Shown here piece by piece: positions 39,173-50,945 of a DNA stretch of 64,000 nucleotides (the stretch's first letter is position 1; every line of letters begins with the position of its first letter). The stretch spans positions 72,365,941 through 72,429,940 of the forward strand of contig JBCFYV010011172.1 in the NCBI GenBank assembly GCA_039000515.1. Reading direction: 5' to 3'. The DNA is from Timema cristinae (taxonomy: Eukaryota > Arthropoda > Insecta > Phasmatodea > Timematidae). Made by a program: the position numbers and the translations under genes. The notes beneath the pieces were generated by a model, which was not told the origin of the DNA, ran no database searches, and saw only the letters and a program-made list of their open reading frames with translations.

Positions 39173-39411
39173 CTTAATGTGAGAATCAAGCGCTGTTCTG
39201 CAAAAATTGCTTCTCTGAAGTTTGTAGAAATTCTCTCCAGTTTGTCTTGCACTTTACTTAGAAGATGATCAAAAGAATCTACACTCATCCGTGCATAGTT
39301 GAAAAATCTATCTGGATAATTTCTCATCTTCTTATAAACTCGCAAAAATTCACCATCATAATCTCTGTCTAAGCTGTACTCGTGTACCCACGACCTCTTT
39401 TCATTTCTCAT
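39173..39411 (-). CDS. Harbinger transposase, exon 1
   Basis: The N-terminal part reads RSWVHEYSLDRDYDGEF, YPDRFFNYARMSVDSFDHLL and EAIFAEQRLILTLR, typical of HARBI1-like proteins ahead of the catalytic domain. It ends AAG|GTGAAT at 39173/39172 (phase 2) and joins exon 2 as ...LTL-R-FLATGDSF, the usual family sequence. The start codon is taken as ATG 39411; the frame is open upstream to a TGA near 39475-39477, so a few extra residues are possible. The intron (39172-37929) contains the MADF exon 2 of the opposite strand. Confidence 0.88.
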
Positions 39412-39679
39412 TACGTATCTGATAGGAGCTATCGCAGAGCAGAAGTCTTTTGGAAAATTTTGAGAGACATGTTCAACTCACATCCGACAGTTTTACACTG
39501 GGACCCACGGTGATACCTAGATTATTCCATCGTGCAGTGCGGCTGGACTATATCCACCCTTCATCCACAAGCTTCCACCCTCTAGCCTCCGAGCTACCAC
39601 TACCCACCTGCAGTGCGGCTCTAGGTTTAAGGCGAATTCCATATCCCCACATGATAGGATAATACGTGAGAATGATGAT

Positions 39680-39893
39680 AGGGGAAAGCAGAGGGGACCT
39701 ACAGTGAAACGTGGGTTCCGAACCACGGTAGGGGCCCGGCATGCCACACATTCACAAGTTGGGAAGGCACACACTTTTACAGAGCTGAAGGAAGGGTTGG
39801 TTTTCAGTTAAATTGGTGCTGGGACTGAGATTTGAGCATCGGACCCCTAACACAGAAGTCTTGACGCCTTACCCCTAGATCACCAGATCCCCA
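39680..39893 (-). repeat. SINE-B copy, diverged
   Basis: Reversed body (gggacctacagtgaaacgtg, ggttccgaaccacggta) and reversed head ending in cttacccctagatcaccaga. The tail is lost. Lies just outside the proposed right Harbinger end. Confidence 0.8.
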
Positions 39894-39899
39894 TAATAA

Positions 39900-41105
39900 T
39901 TATGGATATATTTATTCTAAATTCTACCTTCCGCCTCCATTCATGGGAATAAATGCGTATAACTAGGACGGTTGGTAAGATTCAAAGTATAAAAATAATA
40001 TGCACATGATTGCTACTCAGATTGCTACGACTGCCCGTCTTAACTCATCTTACATAAGTCGGCTATGCGTACATAAACTAATTAGCATCATTACAAACAA
40101 ATATATTAATTTGATTGAAGAATATAAAATGTTAACAGACATAGTTCGCTGAGAAAAGTTGTACACTCAAGTCATTAGACCAGATTTTTTCAACCGGTAA
40201 TGATTGGAAGGTGTGTCGCGGAAGTTTGGGAGAAGATAAAAATGAAGCTAGGTCTATAGTTAATTTAGGAGCTTAAATACATTATTTTTAAATCCATTAT
40301 TAACTTTATTTTAAAACCTAACCTAATTATTATAATTTTAGCTATTGAAGCTTAGACAAAATATTAATTCGCATTTTTAAACATAAAAAAGTGATGGTGT
40401 ACGTTGACTATTTTAGTGCCTTGTTCAGTGCGCCATGAGTTTAAAAAGGTTGAAAATAGCTGCATTAGACCTTTTAATTACTTGATGGATACATTCCACC
40501 CCACACAATGCCATTGATATCTACAAGAACGGCCGCACGGATATCTAACCGGACTTGCTATGCCGGGCATACTTGGAGTGGTGGTTTCTCACTATCTACA
40601 GATATACGGTTATGTATTCTTATAATTCACCCTTATCATCCTATTACATAGGTAAGGCTAGATAGCTTAGGTCACTGATGGCCTATGTTGGCGTTATTCA
40701 TCCTCCACGTCCAATCAATCTTTGTGTGATTCTGAAATCAGATGTGGTATGAGTGTTTCGGAGTTCACTACAAGTTCGCTCCCAGATGCAAATAACTTTA
40801 CCCGAGTGTGCAATCAATCAAAACAAACATTCGATAACGTTGATTGTTAGCTGTCGAGGACTTAATCAGCTAACATAAAGGAACAGGATCCACAGGAATT
40901 TTCAAAGGAACTAAGCGTTTAGAGAGCTGCATTGTTTTAACACTTCAATTTCGGCTCTACCGGTTGGATACTGGACTCCTAGTCAGGCACGCTGTCCGTG
41001 CGTCAACACTTGCGCACATTGATGCAAGGTGTAACTGGCCCAAGGTCGCGCATTTCTCCGTTTACTGACCTCCATTCCGTCGGGTGATATTTCACTTGTC
41101 TGAAG
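39900..41105. other. no recognised genes
   Basis: Starts with a decayed SINE-tail-like stretch (gggaataaatgcgtataac near 39944). Otherwise unremarkable AT-rich DNA with some single-copy-looking text. Confidence 0.45.
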
Positions 41106-41109
41106 TCTA

Positions 41110-41385
41110 CGCGCACAAGCTATGAGCATACTAATTATTACACTAATGGGGTAAGAATGAGGAAGGTTTACTCAAATTTGTGATTGGAGATAGTGGAACA
41201 CCATTCGGAGTAAAACCATCTCAATAAAAATACACACGCACGGAATTTGAATCCCGACCTTTCCATCATTGTTAAACAAATAAGACGATACAGACGCTGT
41301 TATCCACGTGACCATTGGTGGAGGTTTGGACGGTGTTGAAGGGGGTCGAATCGTGGAGTGCAAAAAAGAAATATACTCTTCCACT
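41110..41385 (-). repeat. degenerate SINE-A-like copy
   Basis: Reversed-orientation words: ctaatggggtaagaatgagg, ttggagatagtggaacacca and the B-box-like ggaatttgaatcccgacc. Head and tail decayed. Confidence 0.5.
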
Positions 41386-42003
41386 TTATATGAAGCTTGG
41401 GGGGGAAGTTTTTTTGGTATGCTAGATTTTGAAAATGCCCCAAGAGTAATAATATACCCAATACTTAATTAAAACAATTTGTAGAGTTAACCAAGTTGCG
41501 TGACGAGCCAGGATAGATCAGTGAAATAACATTGACGTGAAAAGTGAAAGGTCTTGGGTTCAATTTGCATGTCCATGATTTTATATTTGCCTAGTTGCAA
41601 ATAAAAAAAATTACTAACCCTTTCTGAACGGTGTAATGATATACGTGTAAGATCGCATGCACATCTACAGCCGATTAATGTATATTCAGGGTCTTCTAGA
41701 GACCCATAACTTGCCTCCCTCACCACTCAGCCACAGGGACAGTTAGAATGGTACCAGTGTCGTCTAGACTAGGCAAGTCAAACTTGCGGCCCACGGATAT
41801 TTTTATACACTTTTTAGAAATACTCAATTTCAGATCATAGCATTTGGAACTTGGCTATTAATTAAGGGAATACAGCAGATGAGGTTGGTATAAGTCTACC
41901 AAATGTTTACTTTTTACACACACCAAAGATTGATTCCAAAAAATGGTCAAATTTGTGCAATGTTTGGCAGCCCATAAATATGTTAACAGTTGTTTTCTCT
42001 TAG

Positions 42004-42259
42004 CCCGCCTCGGTGGCGTAGTTATCAAACGCGCTTGTTTCGTGTTGAGCTAGACTACCAAGGAGGGGGAAAGCTAGGTTTGGATCTCGTTCGGATGAAC
42101 TGGGGGCTGTTTTTCCTAAATGGTTTTCCACTCTCTCCACGCAAATGCTGGTTCGCTTCCTCTCTATTCAATCTTCCCAACTTCTAACCCATTAGCGTAA
42201 GTAGTACTTAAGCGTATAACCCGAACGGGTAGTAAGACGTGCTGCTAAGTATTATTAGC
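42004..42259 (+). repeat. SINE-A copy with target duplication
   Basis: Flanked by tttctcttag (41994-42003 and 42260-42269). Complete head, body and shared tail; a few substitutions in the tRNA-like head. Confidence 0.92.
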
Positions 42260-42442
42260 TTTCTCTTAGAAAACGAAACAAACACTCGAGAGATCGCGGA
42301 TACGAACACGAGTTTGTCATCAGTTAGAAAGTGACGTCAACACAAAGTTTAAAGCCTAGCACTAAATACCATTGCTGCAAATAAGAGGTTGCATATTTAT
42401 GGTAAAAAAAAGAAAGTAGAGTTTCGAGTAAGTCTAATATAC

Positions 42443-42575
42443 ATATTAAAATCAAGAAAGACACGGTGCTAAAAAAAAAGTGTATATCTGTAATGGTATA
42501 ATATATATAAATTTAGTTTTATTTATGTAGGCCTATATATACTTTCTATAGCACCGTGTCTTTCTTAATTTTATT
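42443..42575. repeat. inverted pair of SINE-tail-like sequences
   Basis: Arms (aatcaagaaagacacggtgc and its inverted copy at about 42550-42573) resemble the SINE tail end (agtaagacgcggtgct). The centre is AT-rich. They form a strong potential hairpin. Confidence 0.7.
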
Positions 42576-43009
42576 TTTCTATTAATGATTTTTTTTAAAT
42601 TTAGGACTCTCAGCAGTTTAAATTTTAAATTTGGCCCTTATAATCTAACGAGCTTCACACGCCTATTCAAGACATATAGTCCACTTGACCACACGGTCAC
42701 AGGGACAATTAGGATGGAACCAAGGTCCTTTAGACTTGTAGTCGGCCTCTTAGGCCATTAAGCACGGGAACCGAGTGTCACTGCCATCAGGATGCAATAT
42801 ATGCTGCATTCATAGACACGGCGTCGGCCTTTAGTTTAGAAGCCTCCCGACGTCTACTGAGCTAGCTGACCTGGATTCCTCGAATATTGGAATACCGTAC
42901 CCTCTGTGCTGTGTGGAATTCTGAGTACGATGAAGAGGGAAGAGTGGAACTTATTTTCATATCGGACGTTTCAGCACGCACATTCCACGTGACTTACAAA
43001 CCTACTTCG

Positions 43010-43270
43010 GTAAATGCGCCTGGTGGTATAGGGGTGAATGCAAGACTTATATGCTGGGGGTCCGGGGTTCAATCCTCGGTCTCAGCACAGATTTATCTGA
43101 TTGCCAAACCATTCCTTCACCTCTAACAAGACGTGTATTAATCACAACTTATGCATGTGTGGAATGCTAGGCCTCCACCGTGGTTCGGATCCCACGTTAA
43201 ACTGTAGGTCCTCCATTTCATCTGACAATCACCCTACCATCACTAACTCGAACGGGTAATAAGACGCGGT

Positions 43271-43310
<40 letters not shown>

Positions 43311-43311
43311 T
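43010..43311 (+). repeat. SINE-B copy, diverged
   Basis: Head with a B box (ggggttcaatcctcgg), body with a small insertion near 43131-43150 (the same insertion occurs in the 47850-48110 copy), and a shortened tail ending in a long TAA run. Confidence 0.85.
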
Positions 43312-43849
43312 GTACGTATAATAAAACTTGTACTAAGTTTAGAAACGTACATTGGAACTTGTAGCATCCTGTACTTTATTTAGGAAATTAGAATGGAACT
43401 TAAAATGATGTACTTTGCTTAGAAACACAGAAAGAAACGTGTAAAGTTATGCCGGTTTTATAGGAACGTGAAAAGTTATGCCGGTTGTATAGGAACATGA
43501 ATGGAACCTGTAAGCTATTCATATTGCATATTAACACAATATAACCTAATGATAAAGGTCTAAAAAGTGCCAAGTTATTTAAAGGCAAGTTTTGTACTAA
43601 AGCGGGCGCTTCTATCCTACATTGAAACGATACTTAAGACAAAAATAAAACACAAACACAATGTCTTTAATGCAAATTACAAAGAAAGAACAAACCCCCT
43701 TTTAGACTAGAACGAAAGAGTGTAAGTTTTAAAAGCTAAGAGAAAAGTTTTGTCAGGTGAATTAAGTGGAAAATCATAACGCTCTACTGGGCTTAAGGGG
43801 TGGGAGAGCGGTTGTACAAAGTTTACAGCTCTATATACACATTTTATTG

Positions 43850-44290
43850 CACACTTTTAACAAGTGTGTAATTACAAGCTATAAATAATGATTCAATGAT
43901 TTCAAATCATTACAGTTCACGAATTGTAAAGGGTCAAACTTGCCCTTTTATGCTTTTTGCGTATAATTGTTAAAGCAAAGTAATTAATGTTTGAAGCTGA
44001 AAACTCGTATAACTTGACATTCATATGAGGTGTATAGAATGTATTATCTATTTTATTACTATTAAGATTAATATTATAATTAATATATAGGTAATGCATA
44101 TTATTATTAACAGTATAAATATGTAGGCCTAATATGAATTTTTAGTTATAATAATTTTCATCCACATACATTAATTTATTTACCTTAACAATGGTATGCA
44201 AAAAGCATAAAATAGCTTGTGAACTGTAATGATTTGAAATCATTGAATCATTATTAGCTTATACACTTGTTACACTTGTTAAAATTGTGT
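43850..44290. mobile_element. MITE-like element with long inverted arms
   Basis: Arms at 43850-43978 and 44180-44290 are inverted copies (core gattcaatgatttcaaatca, and ttttatgctttttgc). The centre is AT-rich. A single arm of the same family lies at 49783-49905. Confidence 0.72.
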
Positions 44291-44500
44291 TATCCGCGTC
44301 TTGGCACTCGTTCGGGTTACTCTCATAGTTAGTTACACCATTGGGGTGGGAAGGGGAATGGTAGAATTTTGCTCTAATGTGCCCGCAATTTTGCGCAGGT
44401 AGGATTCCAACCCTGACCTCCCCCCGGCACTGATAAACCGGTCAAGACAATACTGACACCTTTATCTGCTTGACCGTGGCGAATTCCCTCAACAGGATGA
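44291..44500 (-). repeat. degenerate SINE-like remnant
   Basis: Reversed tail-like text (cgcgtcttggcactcgttcgggt), then decayed body and a B-box-like stretch (ggattccaaccctgacc). Confidence 0.5.
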
Positions 44501-45818
44501 ACTGTATAAAACACCACCGATAAGTTACTAACAAATATTTTTACTTAATCTATTTTGAGTACCGAATTAGTAAGATAATAAATAACAACTGGTCATATTA
44601 AATTAAAGGTTCATAACTACTTTTGATTTTTAAACGTTTGTCATTGCAAAAGTTTAGTTCCTTTTGTATCACAAATGAAAGGTCATCTATTTGTAGTAGT
44701 CAGCACATCCAAGTTCTTACTCCAAGTTAATACTTTCTTATCGATTTCAATTTCAAACTTTTGACATTGCTATATTTTTTATAGATTTTGTATCAATAAA
44801 TGTTATTGTTACTATCATTCTTTAGAATTAGAGTTATTTGCATATCAAAGTAGTGACTCAAATTTAATGTTTTAGTATCAAGGTTGAATTTTTAACAATT
44901 ATTAACACCTCCAATTATTATTTAACAAATAAAAAAAAGAAGAAAATATACCAACATATATTTGGAAAAACAGCCATTAAATTTGGTCACCCTGTTTCAT
45001 TGTAATGCTACTAAAATATTAAAATGGAATCCAACGAAAAAAATATATATTAGCAATTTTCTAATACATAAATTATTTGAAGAAGCATATACTTACATTC
45101 CGAATGTACATACACGTTGCATTCGACGCAGTTTTATTTTCCAAAAGTTAGAATATAATAGACGTGTATGTATAATATGTGTTGTCATTCTGTTAAACTT
45201 CATTTTAACTGTATTGGTTAAGTGTAGGAAAGTAGGTAGCCTTAACTTAGCCACTAACGTAGATTATTATTATTATTATTATTATTATTATTTTTATATA
45301 TTAATATGTCATATATAATGACTCATTGTGGGATGTCAGCTTACCTTACTTATATTTTGTTATTACTGAATATCAGAGTCGACTAAAAAGGTTTGGTTTA
45401 ATAATTATATTACGTATTCAGTACTTCAAGGCCGTTGAAAGGAAAAAGGGGAGGGGGTTTAATATACATATATAAACTTTATTTGCTAAGGGTATAATAA
45501 CATCTTCTAGTGGGCCCCCTCCCTCCTAGAAAAATTGGTATCTTTCTATGCCCTAGCTTATAAGCTATGACCGACTTTGATAATGTGAACAACCAACATC
45601 TTTGTTTGGTCAAGTTTCGCAGGGTAATTTTAACTTGGCTCATTTTGATTCCTTTTGGTTTGTGATGATTATGTGCTCGAACATAACCATTTGTGCTGTG
45701 AAATTAAGATTTTAGAGCACTACTCTTCAGGTTCTACGTACAAACTGATCACAAATGGATAAAAAACTTGACTTGTAGCTTGAGCCACGTTAGTTTTAAT
45801 ATTCCAGATCCTCTAAAT
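44501..45818. other. no recognised genes; ATT microsatellite
   Basis: AT-rich, with an ATT run at about 45262-45291. A 118-residue open frame (44962-45318) ends in a poly-Tyr stretch made by this microsatellite and is not convincing. Confidence 0.45.
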
Positions 45819-46050
45819 CAGGCATCTCCAAAATACGGACCACGGCCCGTCCCAAGATTTTATAAAAAACAAACAAATTAATTGTTTCTCTTCGTTATTT
45901 ATTAACCATGCAGTATATTATTGATATGTCCAGTTCTTGTCCACACGCGTGTTTTCCCTCGATGAAATCAAGCCACAGTGCTGTCAGAATCGCAAACCCT
46001 CATTTTCAGTCGCAGGCATCCGCCTCGGTGGCGTAGTTGGCTAACGCTAA
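45819..46050 (+). repeat. hAT-like terminus and SINE-A head fragment
   Basis: 45822-45860 (caggcatctccaaaatacgg, accacggcccg) looks like a hAT end. At 46019-46049 the first 30 bp or so of SINE-A (cgcctcggtggcgtagttgg) stand alone. Confidence 0.45.
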
Positions 46051-46275
46051 TGATGTGTTTAAACCTTTTTATTTAATTCGCATGTACTTTAAATTTAATT
46101 GTTTGTAACAGTTGGGGCACTAAATTAGCCTGGGACGTTTCATTGCAGGGGTAACATATAGAGTAAAGCACGACCTAGTGTTGAGTATATGTGACCATAA
46201 CTATAATAACTACAAAGTGAGCAACCAAAGTAAAACTGTTGCATTGTTCCTCATGTGTGGTTTTATGTGTTCTAG

Positions 46276-46396
46276 CTTCTAGGTGTGGGAATCCTGGCGG
46301 TAGGGATCTGGGCCTGGTCAGAGAAGGACACTTTCAACAATCTCAGCCGTCTCACCAACATCGCCCTGGATCCCGCCTTTATCCTCATACTAGTGG
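46276..46396 (+). CDS. TspanC8 tetraspanin, exon with TM1 end and small loop
   Basis: Encodes LLGVGILAVGIWAWSEKDTF, then NNLSRLTNIALDPAFILILV. This is the end of transmembrane segment 1, the small extracellular loop and the start of TM2, matching the GIWAWxEK pattern of the TSPAN5/14/17/33 group. The acceptor is tctag at 46271-46275 (an alternative AG six or seven bases on would break the frame). The donor is G|GTGAGT at 46396/46397, phase 1. The last 16 or so coding bases and the donor are the source of the 46-bp minisatellite that follows. The exon with the start codon and N-terminal tail was not found in the window's upstream part. Confidence 0.92.
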
Positions 46397-47245
46397 GTGA
46401 GTTCCTTGTCCATCGTCTCTGACTACATCCTCATACTAGTGGGTGAGTTCCTTGTCCATCGTCTCTGACTACATCCTCATACTAGTGGGTGAGTTCCTTG
46501 TCCATCGTCTCTGACTACATCCTCATACTAGTGGGTGAGTTCTTGTCCATCGTCTCTGACTACATCCTCATACTAGTGGGTGAGTTCCTTGTCCATCGTC
46601 TCTGACTACATCCTCATACTAGTGGGTGAGTTCCTTGTCCATCGTCTCTGACTACATCCTCATACTAGTGGGTGAGTTCCTTGTCCATCGTCTCTGACTA
46701 CATCCTCATACTAGTGGGTGAGTTCCTTGTCCATCTCTCTGACTACATCCTATACTAGTGGGTGAGTTCCTTGTCCATCGTCTCTGACTACATCCTCATA
46801 CTAGTGGGCGAGTTTCCTTGTCCATCGTCTCTGACTACATCCTCATACTAGTGGGTGAGTCTCCTTGCACATCCTCTCTTGACTACCATCCTCATACTAG
46901 TGGGTGAGTTCCTTGTCCATCGTCTCTGACTACATCCTCATACTAGTGGGTGAGTTCCTTGTCCATCGTCTCTGACTACATCCTCATACTAGTGGGTGAG
47001 TTCCTTGTCCATCGTCTCTGACTACATCCTCATACTAGTGGGTGAGTTTCCTTGTCCATCGTCTCTGACTACATCCTCATACTAGTGGGTGAGTTCCTTG
47101 TCCATCATCTCTGACTACATCCTCATACTAGTGGGTGAGTTCCTTGTCCATCGTCTCTGACTACATCCTCATACTAGTGGGTGAGTTCTTGTCCATCGTC
47201 TCTGACTACATCCTCATACTAGTGGGTGGGTTTCTGTCCATTCAT
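46388..47245 (+). repeat. 46-bp minisatellite amplifying a splice donor
   Basis: Nineteen copies of a unit containing atcctcatactagtgg, gtgagttccttgtcc and atcgtctctgactac. The first copy's left half is the true exon end. Besides the authentic one, 16 units keep GTGAGT; one has GCGAGT and the last GTGGGT. Reading through the first donor meets an in-frame TGA inside the first unit (codons for GEFLVHRL then stop). Confidence 0.96.
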
Positions 47246-49430
47246 CTCTTGACTACATTCTTAAAATGTCTTCCAACTAGCTTCTAGCGCTACCGCATTG
47301 TCTCCTATTATAGTTCCGAGAGTTTTTCTCTTTTCGGTTATACTTACAGTTTAGTTTCTTCTACAAGAGCTCCAAGGTTATTTATTTTATGCTTCGGCCT
47401 TCGAGAATTGTTTCGAGATTTGTTATGATTTATGAATGCTTCTAACATTTGTGATGATCTGCATTATATGAAACCTAGTAGAGAATATCATGTTCTGAAT
47501 TTACAAATGCGCGTTCATTCAAGCGTCAAATCTTGTCAAGACGCTCTGTCTTGACGTCGCAGCCAGCAGAGCGCACTCGGAGATAATGGCTGATAGACGC
47601 CTCACCAACTGCAGCTGCATATGACGTATTTATAAACCCGGCTGATGGGAGATTATGATGAGCTCACCTGTTTTAATACTCCTCTAATACATGTATGTTT
47701 TCTAATTCAGTAAATTAACTTGTACTAAAATCCTTGCAGCTAACACAAAATTACCAGCAAATTAGCTACTACGAAGCATACGACGCCCATTCACATGGTT
47801 ATTATTATTATTATTTTATTATTATTATTATTATTATTTTTCATCATCATCATCACGTCTTACTACCCGTTCGGGTTATACGCACTTACGCTAATGTGTG
47901 ATGGTAGGGTGATTGTGAGATGAAATGAAGGACCTACAGTTTAACGTGGGATCCGAACCACGGTGGAGGCCTGGCATTTCACACATTCACAAGTTTGATT
48001 AATACACGTCTTGTCAGAGATGAAGGAAGGGTTTGGTAATCAGATAAATCTATGCCGGGATCCCCAGCACAGAAGTCTGACACCTTATCCCTAGACCGCC
48101 AGGTACCCCCACGTGACTATCGTTTTCTCCTTGTTTAGTGAATAGGTAGTACAACAACAACAAAATTAAACCAATCTGACGAAATATTTTATAATGATAT
48201 CTATAAAAATATTGATTTAAAAACTACTTTCCTATACTTTTTATTTTTTGATAAAAAATATTTTGTTGAACTTTTGTTTAAAAGGTAGGGAAATCACTGT
48301 TCAATTTGCTAGTGAGACAACTTGTATGTGCTCCCCTGCGTTTGTGCTAAATATATCTGAAAACTATGACCTGCGCTTTTACCAATTACGCACAAGTTTC
48401 CATTGTTTAGCTAATAGTCGCTGTGATAGTGTATTATTAATTTGGCTGTGGTTGACTTGTACTTAATCCTGTACTAAATTACGTACGAAAACTTCGTTCG
48501 TGTGAACGGGGTATAAGGTAACTAACTGTTCGACTTTGTTTGAGAGTTTCTCTGCCACTCTTGACGTAATAATTTCAAATGGTTGCTTAGCCCAGTTAAT
48601 GTCATCCTACTTGGTGTAGGACCGGTAAATAAATATGAAATAGGCTACTGCATTTTTCACGGGGAATGTTCCTTAAACTTTTTCCGTAAAATTTTCCTCA
48701 CATTTCAACGGAACGACTTCACTCGGGATAACCCAAGTTTTAAAGTTTTCACCTCATTTTAATGTATCCAAAGTACGTTTTGATCAGGAACATCAAATGA
48801 GTTCCAATAAAGTAATATACAAGAGATTCCAATTCTATTCTCCCACTCACGTATCGGCTACAGCGCTTAGTGGTTGATTGTGTCACTAACTTTTGGTAAA
48901 CAAGATATGTTAATACTTCACTAGTATAATCAATTCCTTTATCAATACATCCCCTTGCCCTGTGCTTACACGATCAAACATTTTAACAAGAATAAGAATA
49001 TTTTCGTCTCTTATGTTCAGCGTTGTCATTTGCGCGTGAGACTGACGCACTCTGGTTGTCGGCTGGTGGAGTCAAAATATCCGGCTAGTTGTATGTTTTT
49101 AAAGAGGCTTGTTTTAACTAAGGGGGAAGATGGGCGCTAGTAAAGGTCGATGTTTTTGCAGTTTTTATAACAAAACTTCTTTTGCCCAAAATAAATCAAA
49201 GATTCCTCCAGTATAAACATGTTGATATCTAAAGTTCTTGAGCATATTACCATTGTACCATTGTTAAGGTAAAGTATATTTGGGGCTCAGATTTAGTATA
49301 ACTAGACAACCATTTAGGTGTACACAACGTAATATTATTATTATTTGTAATAATATACATATTTCCTTTTATGCACCTCATATGAATGTATAGCTATACT
49401 AAAGTTCAGCCCCATGTATTAATTACTTTT
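47246..49430. other. tetraspanin intron with one SINE
   Basis: Apart from the SINE-B at about 47795-48110, I see no exon or structured RNA in this stretch. Confidence 0.5.
47795..48110 (-). repeat. SINE-B copy with ATT microsatellite
   Basis: Begins with a long ATT/ATC run, then reversed tail (cgtcttactacccgttcggg), body (acgtgggatccgaaccacgg) and head (cttatccctagaccgccagg). Carries the same body insertion (tttgattaatacacgtcttg) as the 43010 copy, so these two form a subfamily. Confidence 0.88.
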
Positions 49431-49435
49431 CTTTA

Positions 49436-49770
<335 letters not shown>

Positions 49771-49782
49771 TTTAACAATGAT

Positions 49783-49905
49783 GAATAGCATAAGATATCA
49801 AGTTTTACCCCTTTTATAGCTCTTGAACTGTAATTATTTGAAATCATTGAATCACTATTTGTACTTTATAATTATTATATACTTGTTAAAACTGTGCAAT
49901 AAAAT
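49783..49905. repeat. single arm of the 43850 MITE family
   Basis: Shares cttgaactgtaattatttga, aatcattgaatcact and acttgttaaaactgtg with the right arm at 44212-44290. Confidence 0.65.
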
Positions 49906-50714
49906 TGTTATTGTAGAATAACTTTAAGGCAGCCCTGCACAACACTCGACCCGCTAAGTACTTTCCTTTCAATTGTTTAACATTAAGTAAACATGTGTTA
50001 CTGTTGAACGCTACTTGAAGTCTTTAAACAAATAGTTATCTGAGCTGGTGTTGCCACCAAAACTTCTTGAATATCTTGGAGGTGAACAAATAAATATGTA
50101 ACACTGATGTATCGCTGAAGATCACTTGGAATACATTTCAAGTCATCCCCCACAAATATAATCTTAGAGTATGATAAATTTAGTGCTGACAAAATGATAA
50201 TGTGTCTCATTAGCTCTACAATGGCTTACTTGGCTAAAAACGTGTTAAAATGTATATTATTGCCCATATTTTTTTTAGGAATAAAGCACCCTTTTTAAGC
50301 TAGAGCAGTGCCCTTTATTTTATTTACCTCTGATACAAGCTGATATAAATAAGACAGTTGTAATTAGTATATTAGCTTAGTGATAAAAGTGAGGTTATAG
50401 CTAGGGATGTACGAGTTATATTCGCGGTAGAGAAATATGGAACAATTAAGTAACATACAAATATTTCAAGTTATAGTTCTGTTAAGTCTCTATACCCAAA
50501 CACAAAGCTTATTTTTTAATTATGATTTTTTTTGTGTAAAAAAGTGATGACTATGCAAATTCGGGGTTTTAAATACATTTGATATAGCGATACAAATGAT
50601 ACATTTTTAACAAACAGATACAAATATTTAAAGATTGTTTGCTATGAAACTAAATTGGAATCAAATTAATAATTTAACTTGAGGATTTTGAGATAGAATC
50701 AAAAATGTCGAGTA
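49906..50714. other. intron sequence, nothing recognised
   Basis: AT-rich, without exon-like signals or repeats I can place. Confidence 0.45.
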
Positions 50715-50945
50715 TCCTAATCCAGCATGATCTAAGGCGTCTCTCTTGCAATATACCAGACTGATGGTGACAGGGAGATTGGAGTTCGAATCTCGGTCGG
50801 GTGTACTGAGGGCGATTTTACTAAATGGTTTTCCACTCTCGCTCCACGCACATGTGGGTACATTTCATCTTAATTCAACCTTCATCCTTAAGGCATTAGT
50901 ACATATGCGTATAACCTGAACAAGTAATAAAACGTGGTGCTAAAA
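50715..50945 (+). repeat. degenerate SINE-A copy
   Basis: B-box region (ggagttcgaatctcggtcgg), body (tggttttccactctcgctcc) and decayed tail (cgtataacctgaacaagtaa) are in the right order. Confidence 0.75.

Larger units (their letters stand above)
34141..39630. mobile_element. PIF/Harbinger element with two interlocked genes
   Basis: Contains a HARBI1-like DDE transposase (minus) and a MADF/BESS DNA-binding protein (plus), the usual two-gene set of PIF/Harbinger. The proposed ends are inverted copies of cgccttaa, followed inward by related GC-rich text (gggtgcggccgcagtgc on the left; reversed, acctagagccgcactgc on the right), compatible with a TTA/TAA target. The ends are tentative; the gene content is firm. 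A SINE-B (36305-36602) and an older SINE-A-like remnant have inserted inside. Confidence 0.65.
41715..42755 (-). repeat. two copies of a third tRNA-like repeat
   Basis: About 41715-41776 and 42685-42755 share tcacagggaca.ttag.atgg followed by acca.tgtc.tctagact with slight differences. The reversed 5' part (gtggctgagtggtgagggag near 41720-41735) looks like a tRNA A box. The SINE-A at 42004-42259 lies between them. Boundaries are not defined. Confidence 0.45.

Noticed and set aside
44962..45318. 118-residue plus-strand frame
   Set aside because: Ends in poly-Tyr from an ATT microsatellite; no motif or splice support.
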